64,000 nucleotides of DNA from JAIXWP01 sp044371755. Its GTDB lineage: Bacteria > Bacteroidota > Bacteroidia > Flavobacteriales_D > Sanyastnellaceae. The DNA lies in the NCBI GenBank assembly GCA_044371755.1, contig JBILSZ010000001.1:1-64000 (forward strand), read 5' to 3'. Shown piece by piece: positions 1 through 8,305 of this stretch (positions are counted from its first letter, which is position 1; each line of letters starts with the position of its first letter). The notes beneath the pieces are model-generated. The model made no database searches, was not told the origin of the DNA, and saw nothing but the letters and a program-made list of their open reading frames with translations. The position numbers and the translations under genes were made by a program.

Positions 1-167
1 CATTCTATTCTTAAAAGCTATCAAGACTATAAATGCAAAATCTTAATATGTTAAAATTGAAAATAAATTTAGATTTATTGAATTTATGAATTAAGTTCGC
101 TTTGCTAATTCGAACTAGAAAACAAAAGAAGGCCTCGTTTCTTTCGTCAACAACTCCTTTCATTACC

Positions 168-1574
168 ATGAAGCAACTCCTTACATTCATAGTATCATTC
201 GCTTTGAACTTTTCCTTTTCCCAAACTTGGGAATCTTTGGATGGTGGATTGGAGTGCACAGAGCCTTCTATTGTTTCGACGATTATTGGTATTACACACG
301 ACGAAGCTTTGAATAGAATTGATGCCTTTGGATATTTTAGTGCTGACAGACAATGCAACGAATTTCTGCGATTTGGTGCTTGGACCGGGATTGATTGGGA
401 CAATTCGATTACTACATGCGGGAGTGCTCCTCATTCAGTTCTTAACTTCGGTAATGTCAAATATGCCAGCGGTCATCTTGTCTGTGGTACTTGGGACAAT
501 TACTTCTACAAACTACAAGAAAATGAATGGACTCTTGTTTCTTCGGTACCAGCGCTTCTTGGAACTTCTTTGTTGGCAGAAGTGAATGAGCGCTTTTATA
601 TTGGCGCGATGCTCGATGTCCAAGAAGGTGAAGAAGTACCAATGCTTCTGGAATACCATCCAGATATTGACGATTACACCATTATAGCTCAACGCGTAGA
701 TTTCAGTATGGTGAAAATGGCGGAAATTTTAGATTATAATGATACTCTGTTCATTGGGGGAAAATTTGACTGCTATAATTCCAGTTTACCACCAAATAGA
801 ATTTATTGTATCGCTAAGGTAGAAGACGGAACAATTGTAGAAGTTGGGCAAGGATTAAATCAGGTTAGTAATGTGTACTCAATGTGTGTACACCAAGACA
901 CTTTATTCATAGGCGGAATCTTTGGACAACAGAACTTTCCGGGATTTACCAATGAAGAGTATATTTTTTTGCTTTACTATGTTAATGGAGAATTAAAGCC
1001 TTATCACATTCAAACTAATGGTTACGTTACGAGCCTTGTATCTCATAACGATATTTTGTACGTCGGTGGTTTTTTTACCGAAGCAAATAATGAAACATGC
1101 CATGGTGTTTTTGCCGTGGATGATAGTGAAATGATATGGAAGAATACGGAACAATTCATGTCTGTGGATGGTATACTTGCAGAAGAATTTTCAGAAAGCG
1201 TTTATGACATGCTTGTCGTCGACGATCATCTTTACATCGCTGGTCGTTTCGAGTACATCGGTCAAGATGGACCGTATGGTAACATTGCCAAATTGAGCAC
1301 ACCACTTTCGCAATTCAGTAATTTAGCAGAAAGGAAAACGGATTGGAGTTTAGTGGTTTATCCAAATCCAGCAGAAGAAACCATCAAGGTGGAAGTACCA
1401 ATCGGCGCAAAGGGAACTTTAGAAATCTTCAACAACCTCGGCCAACTTGTTCGGCTTGAAACCATCAATCAAACTAAATCCAATATATCAGTTTCTCATC
1501 TAAATGCTGGGATCTATTACTTCACCTTCCGAACCAAAGATGCTGTCAAGAGTCAAAGGGTGATGGTGAGGTAG
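168..1574 (+). CDS. Secreted beta-propeller-like protein with T9SS sorting domain
   Basis: An exported protein of 468 aa whose cellular role I cannot name. I place the start at 168 because the sequence from there begins with a typical signal peptide (MKQLLTFIVSF..., cut after FSFSQ); a longer reading frame from 102 would bury it. The middle contains repeated motifs of the kind LFIGGKF, LFIGGIF, LYVGGFF and LYIAGRF, spaced as in beta-propeller or Kelch-like blades. The last ~75 residues (VYPNPAEE..., ending in basic MVR) are a T9SS type A C-terminal domain. It should therefore pass the inner membrane by Sec and the outer membrane by the type IX system, and be released or anchored at the surface. 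It stands alone, followed by repeats. Function unknown; the secretion class is well supported. Confidence 0.85.
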   Translation: MKQLLTFIVSFALNFSFSQTWESLDGGLECTEPSIVSTIIGITHDEALNRIDAFGYFSADRQCNEFLRFGAWTGIDWDNSITTCGSAPHSVLNFGNVKYASGHLVCGTWDNYFYKLQENEWTLVSSVPALLGTSLLAEVNERFYIGAMLDVQEGEEVPMLLEYHPDIDDYTIIAQRVDFSMVKMAEILDYNDTLFIGGKFDCYNSSLPPNRIYCIAKVEDGTIVEVGQGLNQVSNVYSMCVHQDTLFIGGIFGQQNFPGFTNEEYIFLLYYVNGELKPYHIQTNGYVTSLVSHNDILYVGGFFTEANNETCHGVFAVDDSEMIWKNTEQFMSVDGILAEEFSESVYDMLVVDDHLYIAGRFEYIGQDGPYGNIAKLSTPLSQFSNLAERKTDWSLVVYPNPAEETIKVEVPIGAKGTLEIFNNLGQLVRLETINQTKSNISVSHLNAGIYYFTFRTKDAVKSQRVMVR

Positions 1575-1580
1575 TAGGGT

Positions 1581-1636
1581 AATAAGACAATAAGACAATA
1601 AGATAATAAGATAATAAGATAATAAGATAATGGGAT
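1581..1636. repeat. Tandem octamer array (AATAAGAY)
   Basis: Six 8-bp units reading AATAAGAC or AATAAGAT, followed by one degenerate unit (AATGGGAT), starting 6 bp after the stop codon of the T9SS gene. The units are in perfect register. No ORF or hairpin is attached. Confidence 0.9.
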
Positions 1637-1652
1637 AGTGTGGTAGATATTC

Positions 1653-1693
1653 GGAATTCGCAATTCGCAATTCGCAATTCGGAATTCAGAATT
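1653..1693. repeat. Heptamer array (GCAATTC)
   Basis: Consecutive 7-bp units of the form CAATTCG/GGAATTC. They belong to the same low-complexity GAATTC-rich type found in other gaps of this window, and merge directly into the 14-bp array that follows. Confidence 0.85.
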
Positions 1694-1784
1694 GCGAATT
1701 AGTCCTTGCGAATTAGTCCTTGCGAATTAGTCCTTACGAATTAGTCCTTACGAATTAGTCCTTGCGAATTAGTCCTTGCGAATT
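1694..1784. repeat. 14-bp tandem array (GCGAATTAGTCCTT)
   Basis: Six head-to-tail copies of a 14-bp unit, GCGAATTAGTCCTT (units 4 and 5 start with A instead of G), then a partial seventh. There are no spacers, so it is not a CRISPR array. The unit carries the GCGAATT heptamer core of the neighbouring array plus a 7-bp AGTCCTT half, so it may have arisen by amplification of a heptamer dimer. Confidence 0.93.
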
Positions 1785-1972
1785 TTGTTTCATCCCGGGA
1801 CTTCCCGTCCCCAGTTGGGACAAATTTCTATCTGGCACAAAACCCATCTTTTCCTGAAAGCGTTGACAGACTTGCCTTTCCGTGATTCATGGCACGGTGT
1901 GGCACAGCCCTTGGCTATAGGTGAGCAACTCAATAAACAAATTTTTAAATAACAAATTAAATCATTAAAACC
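1785..1972 (+). other. Intergenic leader of the DUF4402 gene
   Basis: This is the rest of the ~400-bp gap before the DUF4402 gene. It has a small perfect hairpin (GTCCC/GGGAC, 1807-1821) and TGGCAC repeated three times between about 1833 and 1905. I found no exact TAnnTTTG promoter box and no coding frame. It is normal-complexity sequence, unlike the repeats before it, and may contain the promoter and 5' UTR of a highly expressed gene. Confidence 0.4.
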
Positions 1973-2482
1973 ATGAAAAAGTTTTTAGTTTTCACTGCTG
2001 CTATCCTCACTACTGTAGGTGTTTTCGCTCAAGGTAACCCAACAGCTTCTGCTACTGCTACAGCTTCTGCTAACATCATCCAACCATTGGAAATCGTTAA
2101 GACTGCTGACCTCGCTTTCGGTAACATCGCTTCTGGTACTTCTGAAGGTACTGTTGTAATCGCTACTGACGGAGCTCGCACTTCAACTGGTGGTGTAACA
2201 TTGATCGAAGCTGGTAACGTTAGCAACGCTGCTTCATTCGACGTAAACGGTCTTGCTGATGCTTCTTTCACTATCGAAGTTCCTGCTTCTATCGTGATCG
2301 AAACAGCTGGTGGTGCTGACCAAATGACTGTAGACAACTTCGTATCTAGCCTCGGTGCTGATTCAGTTCTCGATGCTAACGGTGAAGCTAGTTTGAACGT
2401 AGGTGCTACTTTGAACGTATCAGCTCAACAAGCAGCTGGTCTTTACAGCGGTAGCTTCGACGTGATCGTGGCCTATAACTAA
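1973..2482 (+). CDS. DUF4402 family exported protein, predicted highly expressed
   Basis: A 169-aa protein with a signal peptide (MKKFLVFTAAIL..., cut after VFAQ) and one DUF4402-type all-beta domain. The family pattern is visible in an early LAFGNI segment and in the closing GLYSGSFDVIVAYN strand, where other members have G-x-Y-x-G-x-F-x-V. The mature part is rich in Ala, Gly, Thr and Val, has no Cys or Trp and very few basic residues, as in repeating surface or fibre proteins. Codon use is extreme: Asn, Ile and Phe are written only as AAC, ATC and TTC, Ala almost always GCT, Gly mostly GGT. That resembles tuf and differs from the gene upstream. I infer an abundant envelope or extracellular structural protein. 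The biochemical role of DUF4402 is not known to me. Confidence 0.85.
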   Translation: MKKFLVFTAAILTTVGVFAQGNPTASATATASANIIQPLEIVKTADLAFGNIASGTSEGTVVIATDGARTSTGGVTLIEAGNVSNAASFDVNGLADASFTIEVPASIVIETAGGADQMTVDNFVSSLGADSVLDANGEASLNVGATLNVSAQQAAGLYSGSFDVIVAYN

Positions 2483-2560
2483 TTCGAAATTCGAAATTCG
2501 GAATTCGCAATTCAAAAATTCAAAATTCTAAACTCCAAATTCCAAAATCCAAACTCTCGT
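2483..2560. repeat. GAATTC/CCAAA low-complexity heptamer tract
   Basis: Directly after the stop codon come degenerate 7-bp units (TTCGAAA, TTCGGAA, TTCGCAA, TTCAAAA), then CTCCAAA/TTCCAAA units, then TTCTTTG/TTCCCG units to about 2585. These are the same motif families seen at 34311-34560 and 36023-36175. Confidence 0.8.
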
Positions 2561-2649
2561 TCTTTGTTCTTTGTTCCCGTTCTTTTCCCCAAAATGCACT
2601 TTTTTTACACAACTAGTTCTTTTTCGAGGGGGGTAAGTTCAAAAAAGTA

Positions 2650-2657
2650 TACTTTTG
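2650..2657 (+). promoter_or_regulatory. TAnnTTTG promoter box upstream of glnN
   Basis: TACTTTTG is an exact match to the Bacteroidota -7 consensus TAnnTTTG, 22 bp before the glnN ATG. No good TTG lies 19-21 bp upstream, so the -33 half is weak. Assignment rests on position and motif only. Confidence 0.55.
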
Positions 2658-2679
2658 CGCCATTAACCCCCCAAAAAAG

Positions 2680-4866
2680 ATGAGTACAAATCGTTTTCAA
2701 GCACTTTCTGAACTTAACTACCGCCAGCCGCAAGAGGTAGAATCTTCTGGAAAAAGAGTTTCCGAGTACTTCGGTGATAACGTATTCGCATACTTCAAAA
2801 TGCGCGAATACCTTACCGACGATGCGTTCGAAAAACTCATGGACTGTATCCAAAATGGCACCCGCATCGATCGCCAAACTGCCGATCACGTGGCTGCCGC
2901 AATGAAGGAATGGTCTATTCAAAAAGGGGCAACGCACTACACCCACTGGTTCCAACCACTCACTGGTTCAACTGCCGAAAAACACGATAGCTTCTTCAAG
3001 CCAATCGGAGATGGTCGTGCCATCGAAAAGTTCGACGGTTCAATGCTCGTGCAACAAGAGCCAGACGCATCGTCTTTCCCAAGCGGCGGTATTCGCAATA
3101 CTTTTGAAGCACGCGGTTATACCCTTTGGGATCCTTCTTCACCAGCATTCATAGTTGGTAACACGCTTTGTATTCCAACTATTTTCATTTCATACACTTC
3201 TCACGCCCTCGACTACAAGATGCCTTTGATGAAGGCTTTGAACGCTGTAGACATTGCCGCTACGGCGGTTTGTCAATACTTTGACAAGGACGTAGTGAAG
3301 GTGAATACTTCATTAGGCTGGGAGCAAGAGTATTTTTTGATCGACTCTGCATTATATAATGTACGTCACGATATCGCGATGACGGGTCGCGCACTCTTTG
3401 GTGCTCGTCCAGCAAAGGGGCAACAATTGGAAGACCACTATTTCGGTTCTATCCCAGAGCGTGTATTGGCCTATATGCAAGACTTCGAACGTGAGGCGCA
3501 TTTGTTGGGAATTCCTGTTACAACTCGTCACAATGAGGTGGCGCCAAACCAATTTGAGTTGGCTCCAATGTACGAAGAAGCAAACCTCGCTAACGACCAC
3601 AACCAATTGGTGATGGACGTGCTCGAGAAGACTGCCCGCAAACATAATTTCCGCGTACTCCTTCACGAGAAGCCATTTGAAGGTATCAATGGTAGCGGAA
3701 AACACAACAACTGGTCACTCAGTACTAACACTGGTGTGAACTTGTTGAAGCCCGGTAAGAATCCAAAGAGCAACATGCAATTCTTGACATTCTTAGTGAA
3801 TACCATCGCTGCTATTCACGAGAATGCGGATGTCTTGCGCGCTTCTATTGCAACTGTTGGTAATGATCACCGACTTGGCGCTAATGAAGCTCCACCTGCA
3901 ATCATGTCTGTGTTCTTGGGTGATCAATTGAGCGCTATGCTCGATGATCTTGAAAAGAACATCAAAGCTGGAAAAATGACTCCAGAAGATAAGACTGTAT
4001 TGAAACTCAATATCGGTAAGTTGCCACAAGTTTTCTTGGATAATACTGACCGCAACAGAACATCACCATTCGCATTTACAGGAAATAAGTTTGAATTCCG
4101 TGCTGTTGGATCAAGCGCCAACTGCGCGAATGCAATGATTACATTGAATACGATTGTTGCTAATCGTTTAAATCAATTTAAGAAAGATGTGGATGCACGC
4201 ATCGCTAAAGGTGATGATAAGGATGAAGCGATTTTGAAAGAACTTCAGCGTCTGATCAAAGTAAGCAAGTCAATCCGTTTTGAAGGAAATGGATACTCTG
4301 ACGAATGGGTAAAAGAAGCTGCTAAAAGAGGTTTGAGCAATTTGAAAGATACTCCAAGCGCGCTTCGCGTGTGGAAAGACAAGAACGTTCAAAAGATGTT
4401 TGAGTCGCTCAATGTATTGACACACGAAGAAATTCATGCTCGTTTTGAAATCGAAATGGAAGCTTACATCCGCCGTCGTGAGATTGAAGCACGCGTTACT
4501 GCCGATATGGCACTCAACCATATTTTGCCTGCGGCGGTTTCTTACCAAAGCCGTTTGATTGAAAACGTTCTAGGCTTGAAGGATGTTCTTGGAGCTGCAG
4601 AAGCAAAAACAGCTACGAAAACGCAGGTCGATCTGATCAAGCAAATCAGCGAAAACGTGAACGCAATGAAAGTGGCGATGGACAAAATGTATGCTGAAAA
4701 GGATAAAGCCGCCAAGTTGGACGTTGAGAAACAAGCTGATGCCTATTCTCAAAAAATCAAGCCGCTTATGGACACCGTTCGCGACCACGCCGATGCCTTG
4801 GAATTAATTGTAGACGATGAGGTATGGCCTTTACCAAAAATGAGAGAAATTCTATTTACAAGATAA
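2680..4866 (+). CDS. glnN: Glutamine synthetase type III
   Basis: ATP-dependent ligation of ammonia to glutamate; cytoplasmic, the entry point of nitrogen assimilation. At 728 aa it has the size of the GSIII family, well above GSI/GSII (~350-470 aa). Family landmarks are GWEQEYFL (from ~213), NEVAPNQFELAP (~284), HEKPFEGINGSGKHNNW (~329) and a LGANEAPPAI block. These include the Glu metal ligands and the Asn-Gly-Ser-Gly-Lys-His loop typical of glutamine synthetases. The C-terminal ~100 residues are helical, as in GSIII. The ATG at 2680 fits the family N-terminus (MSTNRFQALSELNYRQP). The gene is monocistronic, with a TACTTTTG box upstream and a strong terminator downstream. No PII or ammonium transporter gene is adjacent. 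Identity is secure. Confidence 0.96.
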   Translation: MSTNRFQALSELNYRQPQEVESSGKRVSEYFGDNVFAYFKMREYLTDDAFEKLMDCIQNGTRIDRQTADHVAAAMKEWSIQKGATHYTHWFQPLTGSTAEKHDSFFKPIGDGRAIEKFDGSMLVQQEPDASSFPSGGIRNTFEARGYTLWDPSSPAFIVGNTLCIPTIFISYTSHALDYKMPLMKALNAVDIAATAVCQYFDKDVVKVNTSLGWEQEYFLIDSALYNVRHDIAMTGRALFGARPAKGQQLEDHYFGSIPERVLAYMQDFEREAHLLGIPVTTRHNEVAPNQFELAPMYEEANLANDHNQLVMDVLEKTARKHNFRVLLHEKPFEGINGSGKHNNWSLSTNTGVNLLKPGKNPKSNMQFLTFLVNTIAAIHENADVLRASIATVGNDHRLGANEAPPAIMSVFLGDQLSAMLDDLEKNIKAGKMTPEDKTVLKLNIGKLPQVFLDNTDRNRTSPFAFTGNKFEFRAVGSSANCANAMITLNTIVANRLNQFKKDVDARIAKGDDKDEAILKELQRLIKVSKSIRFEGNGYSDEWVKEAAKRGLSNLKDTPSALRVWKDKNVQKMFESLNVLTHEEIHARFEIEMEAYIRRREIEARVTADMALNHILPAAVSYQSRLIENVLGLKDVLGAAEAKTATKTQVDLIKQISENVNAMKVAMDKMYAEKDKAAKLDVEKQADAYSQKIKPLMDTVRDHADALELIVDDEVWPLPKMREILFTR

Positions 4867-4935
4867 TTTTAGTTAAGTCACATAAAATGAGTGTGATAAG
4901 CGTCTAAAAGCTAAAAAAAAGCTTAGAAATACAAT

Positions 4936-4977
4936 AAAAAGAGGTGGTTTGTTCATTATCGGCCGCCTCTTTTTTTT
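4936..4977 (+). terminator. Rho-independent terminator after glnN
   Basis: AGAGGTGG (4940-4947) pairs with CCGCCTCT (4963-4970), with one G-T pair, followed by an eight-T run. It lies 70 bp after the glnN stop and 32 bp before the next start. Confidence 0.88.
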
Positions 4978-5008
4978 ATATTAGCCCGCTGTTAACCCAA
5001 AGAAAAGC

Positions 5009-7054
5009 ATGTCAAAACAAAATCTTATGAAAACCACGCGATTAATTTTATTCGCAACCGCTGCTTTATTTATTTCCACAATTGCCACCGCTCAGACAAA
5101 AGCCACTAAGAAGGCTGATGATGAGTTTGCTGTTGGCGGCTACACAGAGGCTGCAAGACTCTATAAAACAGCCGAAGTGGGTGTGAAAGATCTCACAGAA
5201 AAAGGAAGAGTTTTCTTCCAAATTGCTGAATGCTACAGACTTTCTACATTATTTAATATGTCGGAAGAATGGTACGGTAAGTCTATTACCGCTCAGTATT
5301 ACAATACCAATCCTGAGGTGTATTACAACTATGCAATGGCTCTTCAGGAGCAAGGTAAGTTCGAAGAGGCTATCGCTCAATTGAACAAATACCTTGGAAA
5401 GGGTGGCGAAAAATCTAAAGCCAATGACCGCATAAAGTCTTGTCAAACAGCTGCGGATAAGAAGGCTGCTCGTCCAAAACTTCAAGTTGAAAATCTTACA
5501 GATTTAAATTCTCCTTCTTTCGACTACTGTTTGGTAGCTGCTGGAAAAAAGGATGAGTTCGTATTCTCTTCAGCTAGAAAAGAATCTACAGGAAGTGCCA
5601 CTGACCCTATCACAGGTCAGGATTTCATGGACATTTTCATCTCTACAAAAGATAAAAAAGGAAAGTGGAGCACGCCAGTTTCAATCAGCGATATGATCAA
5701 TACATCGAGCCATGAAGCTGTAGCTGGTTTTGATAAAGACTTTGGTTTCATGTATTTCACATCATGCAAATACGACGACCAAGAGCGCTTTGCATGCGAT
5801 ATCATGGTTTCGAAGAAATCTGGTGCAAGTGGATATAGCGTACCACGTAGCCTAAACATCATTGATCGCAATGCTGATGATAGCTCTAAAGTTGGACACC
5901 CAGCAATGACTCCAGACAGCAAGTATTTGTTCTTCGCATCTGATATGCCAGGCGGAAAAGGTGGAAGAGACATTTGGTACATGTCATACGATGCCAAAAA
6001 CGATAAGTGGGGTAAGCCAACCAACTTGGCTTCAGTGAATACGAAAGGAGATGAGATGTTCCCATATATTGCAGCAGATGGTACATTGTACTTCTCTTCT
6101 AATGGAAGAGGCGGCATGGGTGGATTGGATATCTATAAGGCAGAAAAAACAGGTGATGCAGCTTTCGGAGCGCCAGTTGCTCTCGAATACCCTATCAACT
6201 CCTCTTCTGATGATTTCGGATTTATCCTTGAAGAAGGCAACACAGAGTCTAAGTTCAGCGGATACTTCACTTCAAGCCGACCAGGTGGTAAAGGTTTGGA
6301 TGATATCTACTACTTCAAAGAGCCTCCATTGGAGTTTACTTTGGTAGCTACTGTTTATGACGAAAAAACAGGGTCACCACTTGCAGATTCTGATGTAACA
6401 GTGAAAGGTTCAAATGGTGATGATTATAAAATCAAAACCGATGGTAACGGTGGATTTACTTTGGATAAAACAAAAGTGAAGCCTGCTACCACTTACACAG
6501 TTTCTGTACAGAAGCCTGATTATATCGGAACTGGAGATAAGTTCTCAACAGTGAACATCGGTGTTTCTACTAACTTCGCTCGTGAGTATTTCTTGAAGCC
6601 TGTTCTTATCAACCAAGAGTACAAGATGCCAATGGTTTTATATCCTTACAACCAAGCAGAACTTCTTGTAGATGCTGAGGTGAACTCTCAGGATTCATTG
6701 AACTTCCTTTTAGACATCATGTTGGAAAACCCAAAGTATGTGGTACAACTTGAGGCGCATACAGACGCGCGTGGTGCTGATGATTATAACCAAAACCTTT
6801 CTCAGCGTCGTGCTGAAACTTGCGTAAAATACTTGATCAGCAAAGGAATTGAAGAAGGTCGATTAAAGCCAGCTGGTAAAGGCGAAAAGGAACCAAGAAA
6901 ATTGGCAACTCCAGAAGCAGGTTTCCCAGCGGGCACAGTATTGACTGAGGCATACATAAATGGACTACCTGCTGATAAACAAGAGGCAGCACATTTGCTC
7001 AATCGTAGAACAGTGTTCAGAATTATTGATACGAACTACGTCCCTAAGAAATAA
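5009..7054 (+). CDS. TPR/PD40/OmpA-domain envelope protein (PorE-like layout)
   Basis: A 681-aa cell-envelope protein. Domains in order: signal peptide (to about TATAQ, residue ~29), TPR-like helices (~30-150), a PD40/WD40-like propeller (~160-440, with blades such as PAMTPDSKYLFFASD and PYIAADGTLYFSS), a carboxypeptidase-regulatory-like beta domain (~445-540), and a C-terminal OmpA peptidoglycan-binding domain (~555-680, with the signature HTDARGADDYNQNLSQRRA near 583). This is the order of PorE of the type IX system, which ties the secretion machine to peptidoglycan. Bacteroidota carry several such proteins, so this could be a paralogue, and no Cys lipobox is seen here. The second ATG (5027) is an equally good start. 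Flanked by terminators on both sides, so transcribed alone. Confidence 0.8.
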   Translation: MSKQNLMKTTRLILFATAALFISTIATAQTKATKKADDEFAVGGYTEAARLYKTAEVGVKDLTEKGRVFFQIAECYRLSTLFNMSEEWYGKSITAQYYNTNPEVYYNYAMALQEQGKFEEAIAQLNKYLGKGGEKSKANDRIKSCQTAADKKAARPKLQVENLTDLNSPSFDYCLVAAGKKDEFVFSSARKESTGSATDPITGQDFMDIFISTKDKKGKWSTPVSISDMINTSSHEAVAGFDKDFGFMYFTSCKYDDQERFACDIMVSKKSGASGYSVPRSLNIIDRNADDSSKVGHPAMTPDSKYLFFASDMPGGKGGRDIWYMSYDAKNDKWGKPTNLASVNTKGDEMFPYIAADGTLYFSSNGRGGMGGLDIYKAEKTGDAAFGAPVALEYPINSSSDDFGFILEEGNTESKFSGYFTSSRPGGKGLDDIYYFKEPPLEFTLVATVYDEKTGSPLADSDVTVKGSNGDDYKIKTDGNGGFTLDKTKVKPATTYTVSVQKPDYIGTGDKFSTVNIGVSTNFAREYFLKPVLINQEYKMPMVLYPYNQAELLVDAEVNSQDSLNFLLDIMLENPKYVVQLEAHTDARGADDYNQNLSQRRAETCVKYLISKGIEEGRLKPAGKGEKEPRKLATPEAGFPAGTVLTEAYINGLPADKQEAAHLLNRRTVFRIIDTNYVPKK

Positions 7055-7079
7055 AGTTTTCACAGAAAACCATAACTTT

Positions 7080-7109
7080 GAGGCCTTCTCACACAGAGAA
7101 GGCCTCTTT
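7080..7109 (+). terminator. Rho-independent terminator before purM
   Basis: Perfect 11-bp stem GAGGCCTTCTC (7080-7090) / GAGAAGGCCTC (7096-7106), 5-base loop and a short T run. It separates the OmpA-type gene from the purM operon. Confidence 0.88.
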
Positions 7110-7123
7110 GTTTATATCAACTC

Positions 7124-8296
7124 ATGACAGACTCTTCCAGATATGCCTCGCGCGGTGTTTCTTCAGGTAAAGAAGAAGTACACGCTGCTATTAAGAATAT
7201 CGATAAAGGATTATTCCCAAAGGCTTTTTGTAAAATTATTCCAGATCATCTCACAGGGGATGAAGACTACTGCGTGGTGATGCACGCTGATGGTGCCGGT
7301 ACCAAATCTTCATTAGCCTACATGTACTGGAAAGAAACTGGGGATATAGATGTATGGAAAGGCATTGCACAAGATGCTTTGATTATGAATATCGATGACC
7401 TCTTATGTGTGGGAGCTACAGATAATATTCTGCTTTCTTCCACCATTGGTAGAAATAAAAATTTAATTCCAGGCGAAGTTATCACAGCGATTATCGAAGG
7501 AACCGAACGTTTGCTCGGTAATTTGCGACAGCAAGGGGTGAATATCATTTCTACTGGAGGCGAGACAGCTGATGTTGGTGATTTAGTGCGCACTATTATT
7601 GTAGACTCCACTGTGGTATGCCGCATGAAGCGCAGCGATGTGATTGATAATGCAAACATCAAAGCAGGAAATGTAATCGTAGGCCTTGCATCTTTTGGTC
7701 AAACAAGCTATGAGGATGAATACAATGGTGGTATGGGCAGCAACGGACTTACCAGTGCCCGTCACGATGTGTTTTATCATACCCTCGCCGAACAATTCCC
7801 AGAGAGTTACGACAATAGCATTCCCGATAACTTGGTTTATTCAGGCTCTTATTGCCTTACCGATTATGTAGAAGGTGCGCCATTGGATGCCGGGAAATTG
7901 GTGCTATCACCTACAAGAACGTATGCTCCAGTAATAAAGAAAATTTTGACCAGCCATCGTTCTAAGATCAATGGCATGGTGCATTGTAGCGGTGGTGGAC
8001 AAACGAAGGTATTGCACTTCGTAGAGAATGTGCACGTAATTAAAGACGAGCTTTTTGATACACCTCCATTGTTCCAGCTCATTCAGCAAGAAAGCAATAC
8101 CGATTGGAAAGAAATGTATAAGGTGTTCAATATGGGGCACCGTATGGAATTATATACCGATGAAGCAACAGCAAGAGATATCATTCGCATTTCTCAAGAA
8201 TTCAATCTTCCCGCGCAAATCATAGGTAGAGTGGAGGCTTCGGATAAAAAGAAATTGACCATCCGCTCAGCGCATGGTGTATTTGAATACGAATAA
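7124..8296 (+). CDS. purM: Phosphoribosylformylglycinamidine cyclo-ligase (AIR synthetase)
   Basis: ATP-dependent closure of the imidazole ring to form aminoimidazole ribonucleotide in purine synthesis; cytoplasmic. The 390-aa product shows the PurM fold landmarks: the N-terminal region with SRYASRGVSSGKEEV, the HADGAGTKSSLAY block (~50), a Asp/Asn-rich MNIDDLLCVGATDN segment, STGGETADV, and SGGGQTKVLHF in the C-terminal half. It is somewhat longer than enterobacterial PurM (~345 aa), which I believe is usual for Bacteroidota. It heads a tight + strand run with prfA (9-bp gap) and pyrF (3-bp gap), pairing a purine, a pyrimidine and a translation gene. The start at 7124 follows just after the upstream terminator. 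Confidence 0.88.
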   Translation: MTDSSRYASRGVSSGKEEVHAAIKNIDKGLFPKAFCKIIPDHLTGDEDYCVVMHADGAGTKSSLAYMYWKETGDIDVWKGIAQDALIMNIDDLLCVGATDNILLSSTIGRNKNLIPGEVITAIIEGTERLLGNLRQQGVNIISTGGETADVGDLVRTIIVDSTVVCRMKRSDVIDNANIKAGNVIVGLASFGQTSYEDEYNGGMGSNGLTSARHDVFYHTLAEQFPESYDNSIPDNLVYSGSYCLTDYVEGAPLDAGKLVLSPTRTYAPVIKKILTSHRSKINGMVHCSGGGQTKVLHFVENVHVIKDELFDTPPLFQLIQQESNTDWKEMYKVFNMGHRMELYTDEATARDIIRISQEFNLPAQIIGRVEASDKKKLTIRSAHGVFEYE

Positions 8297-8305
8297 GAAA
8301 ATAAC

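Noticed and set aside
1694..1784. 14-bp repeat array as a CRISPR
   Set aside because: Units are contiguous without spacers, too short, and no cas gene is in the window.
5617..6117. 166-aa ORF opposite the OmpA-domain gene
   Set aside because: Antisense to a clearly coding PD40 region; no promoter or homology sign.
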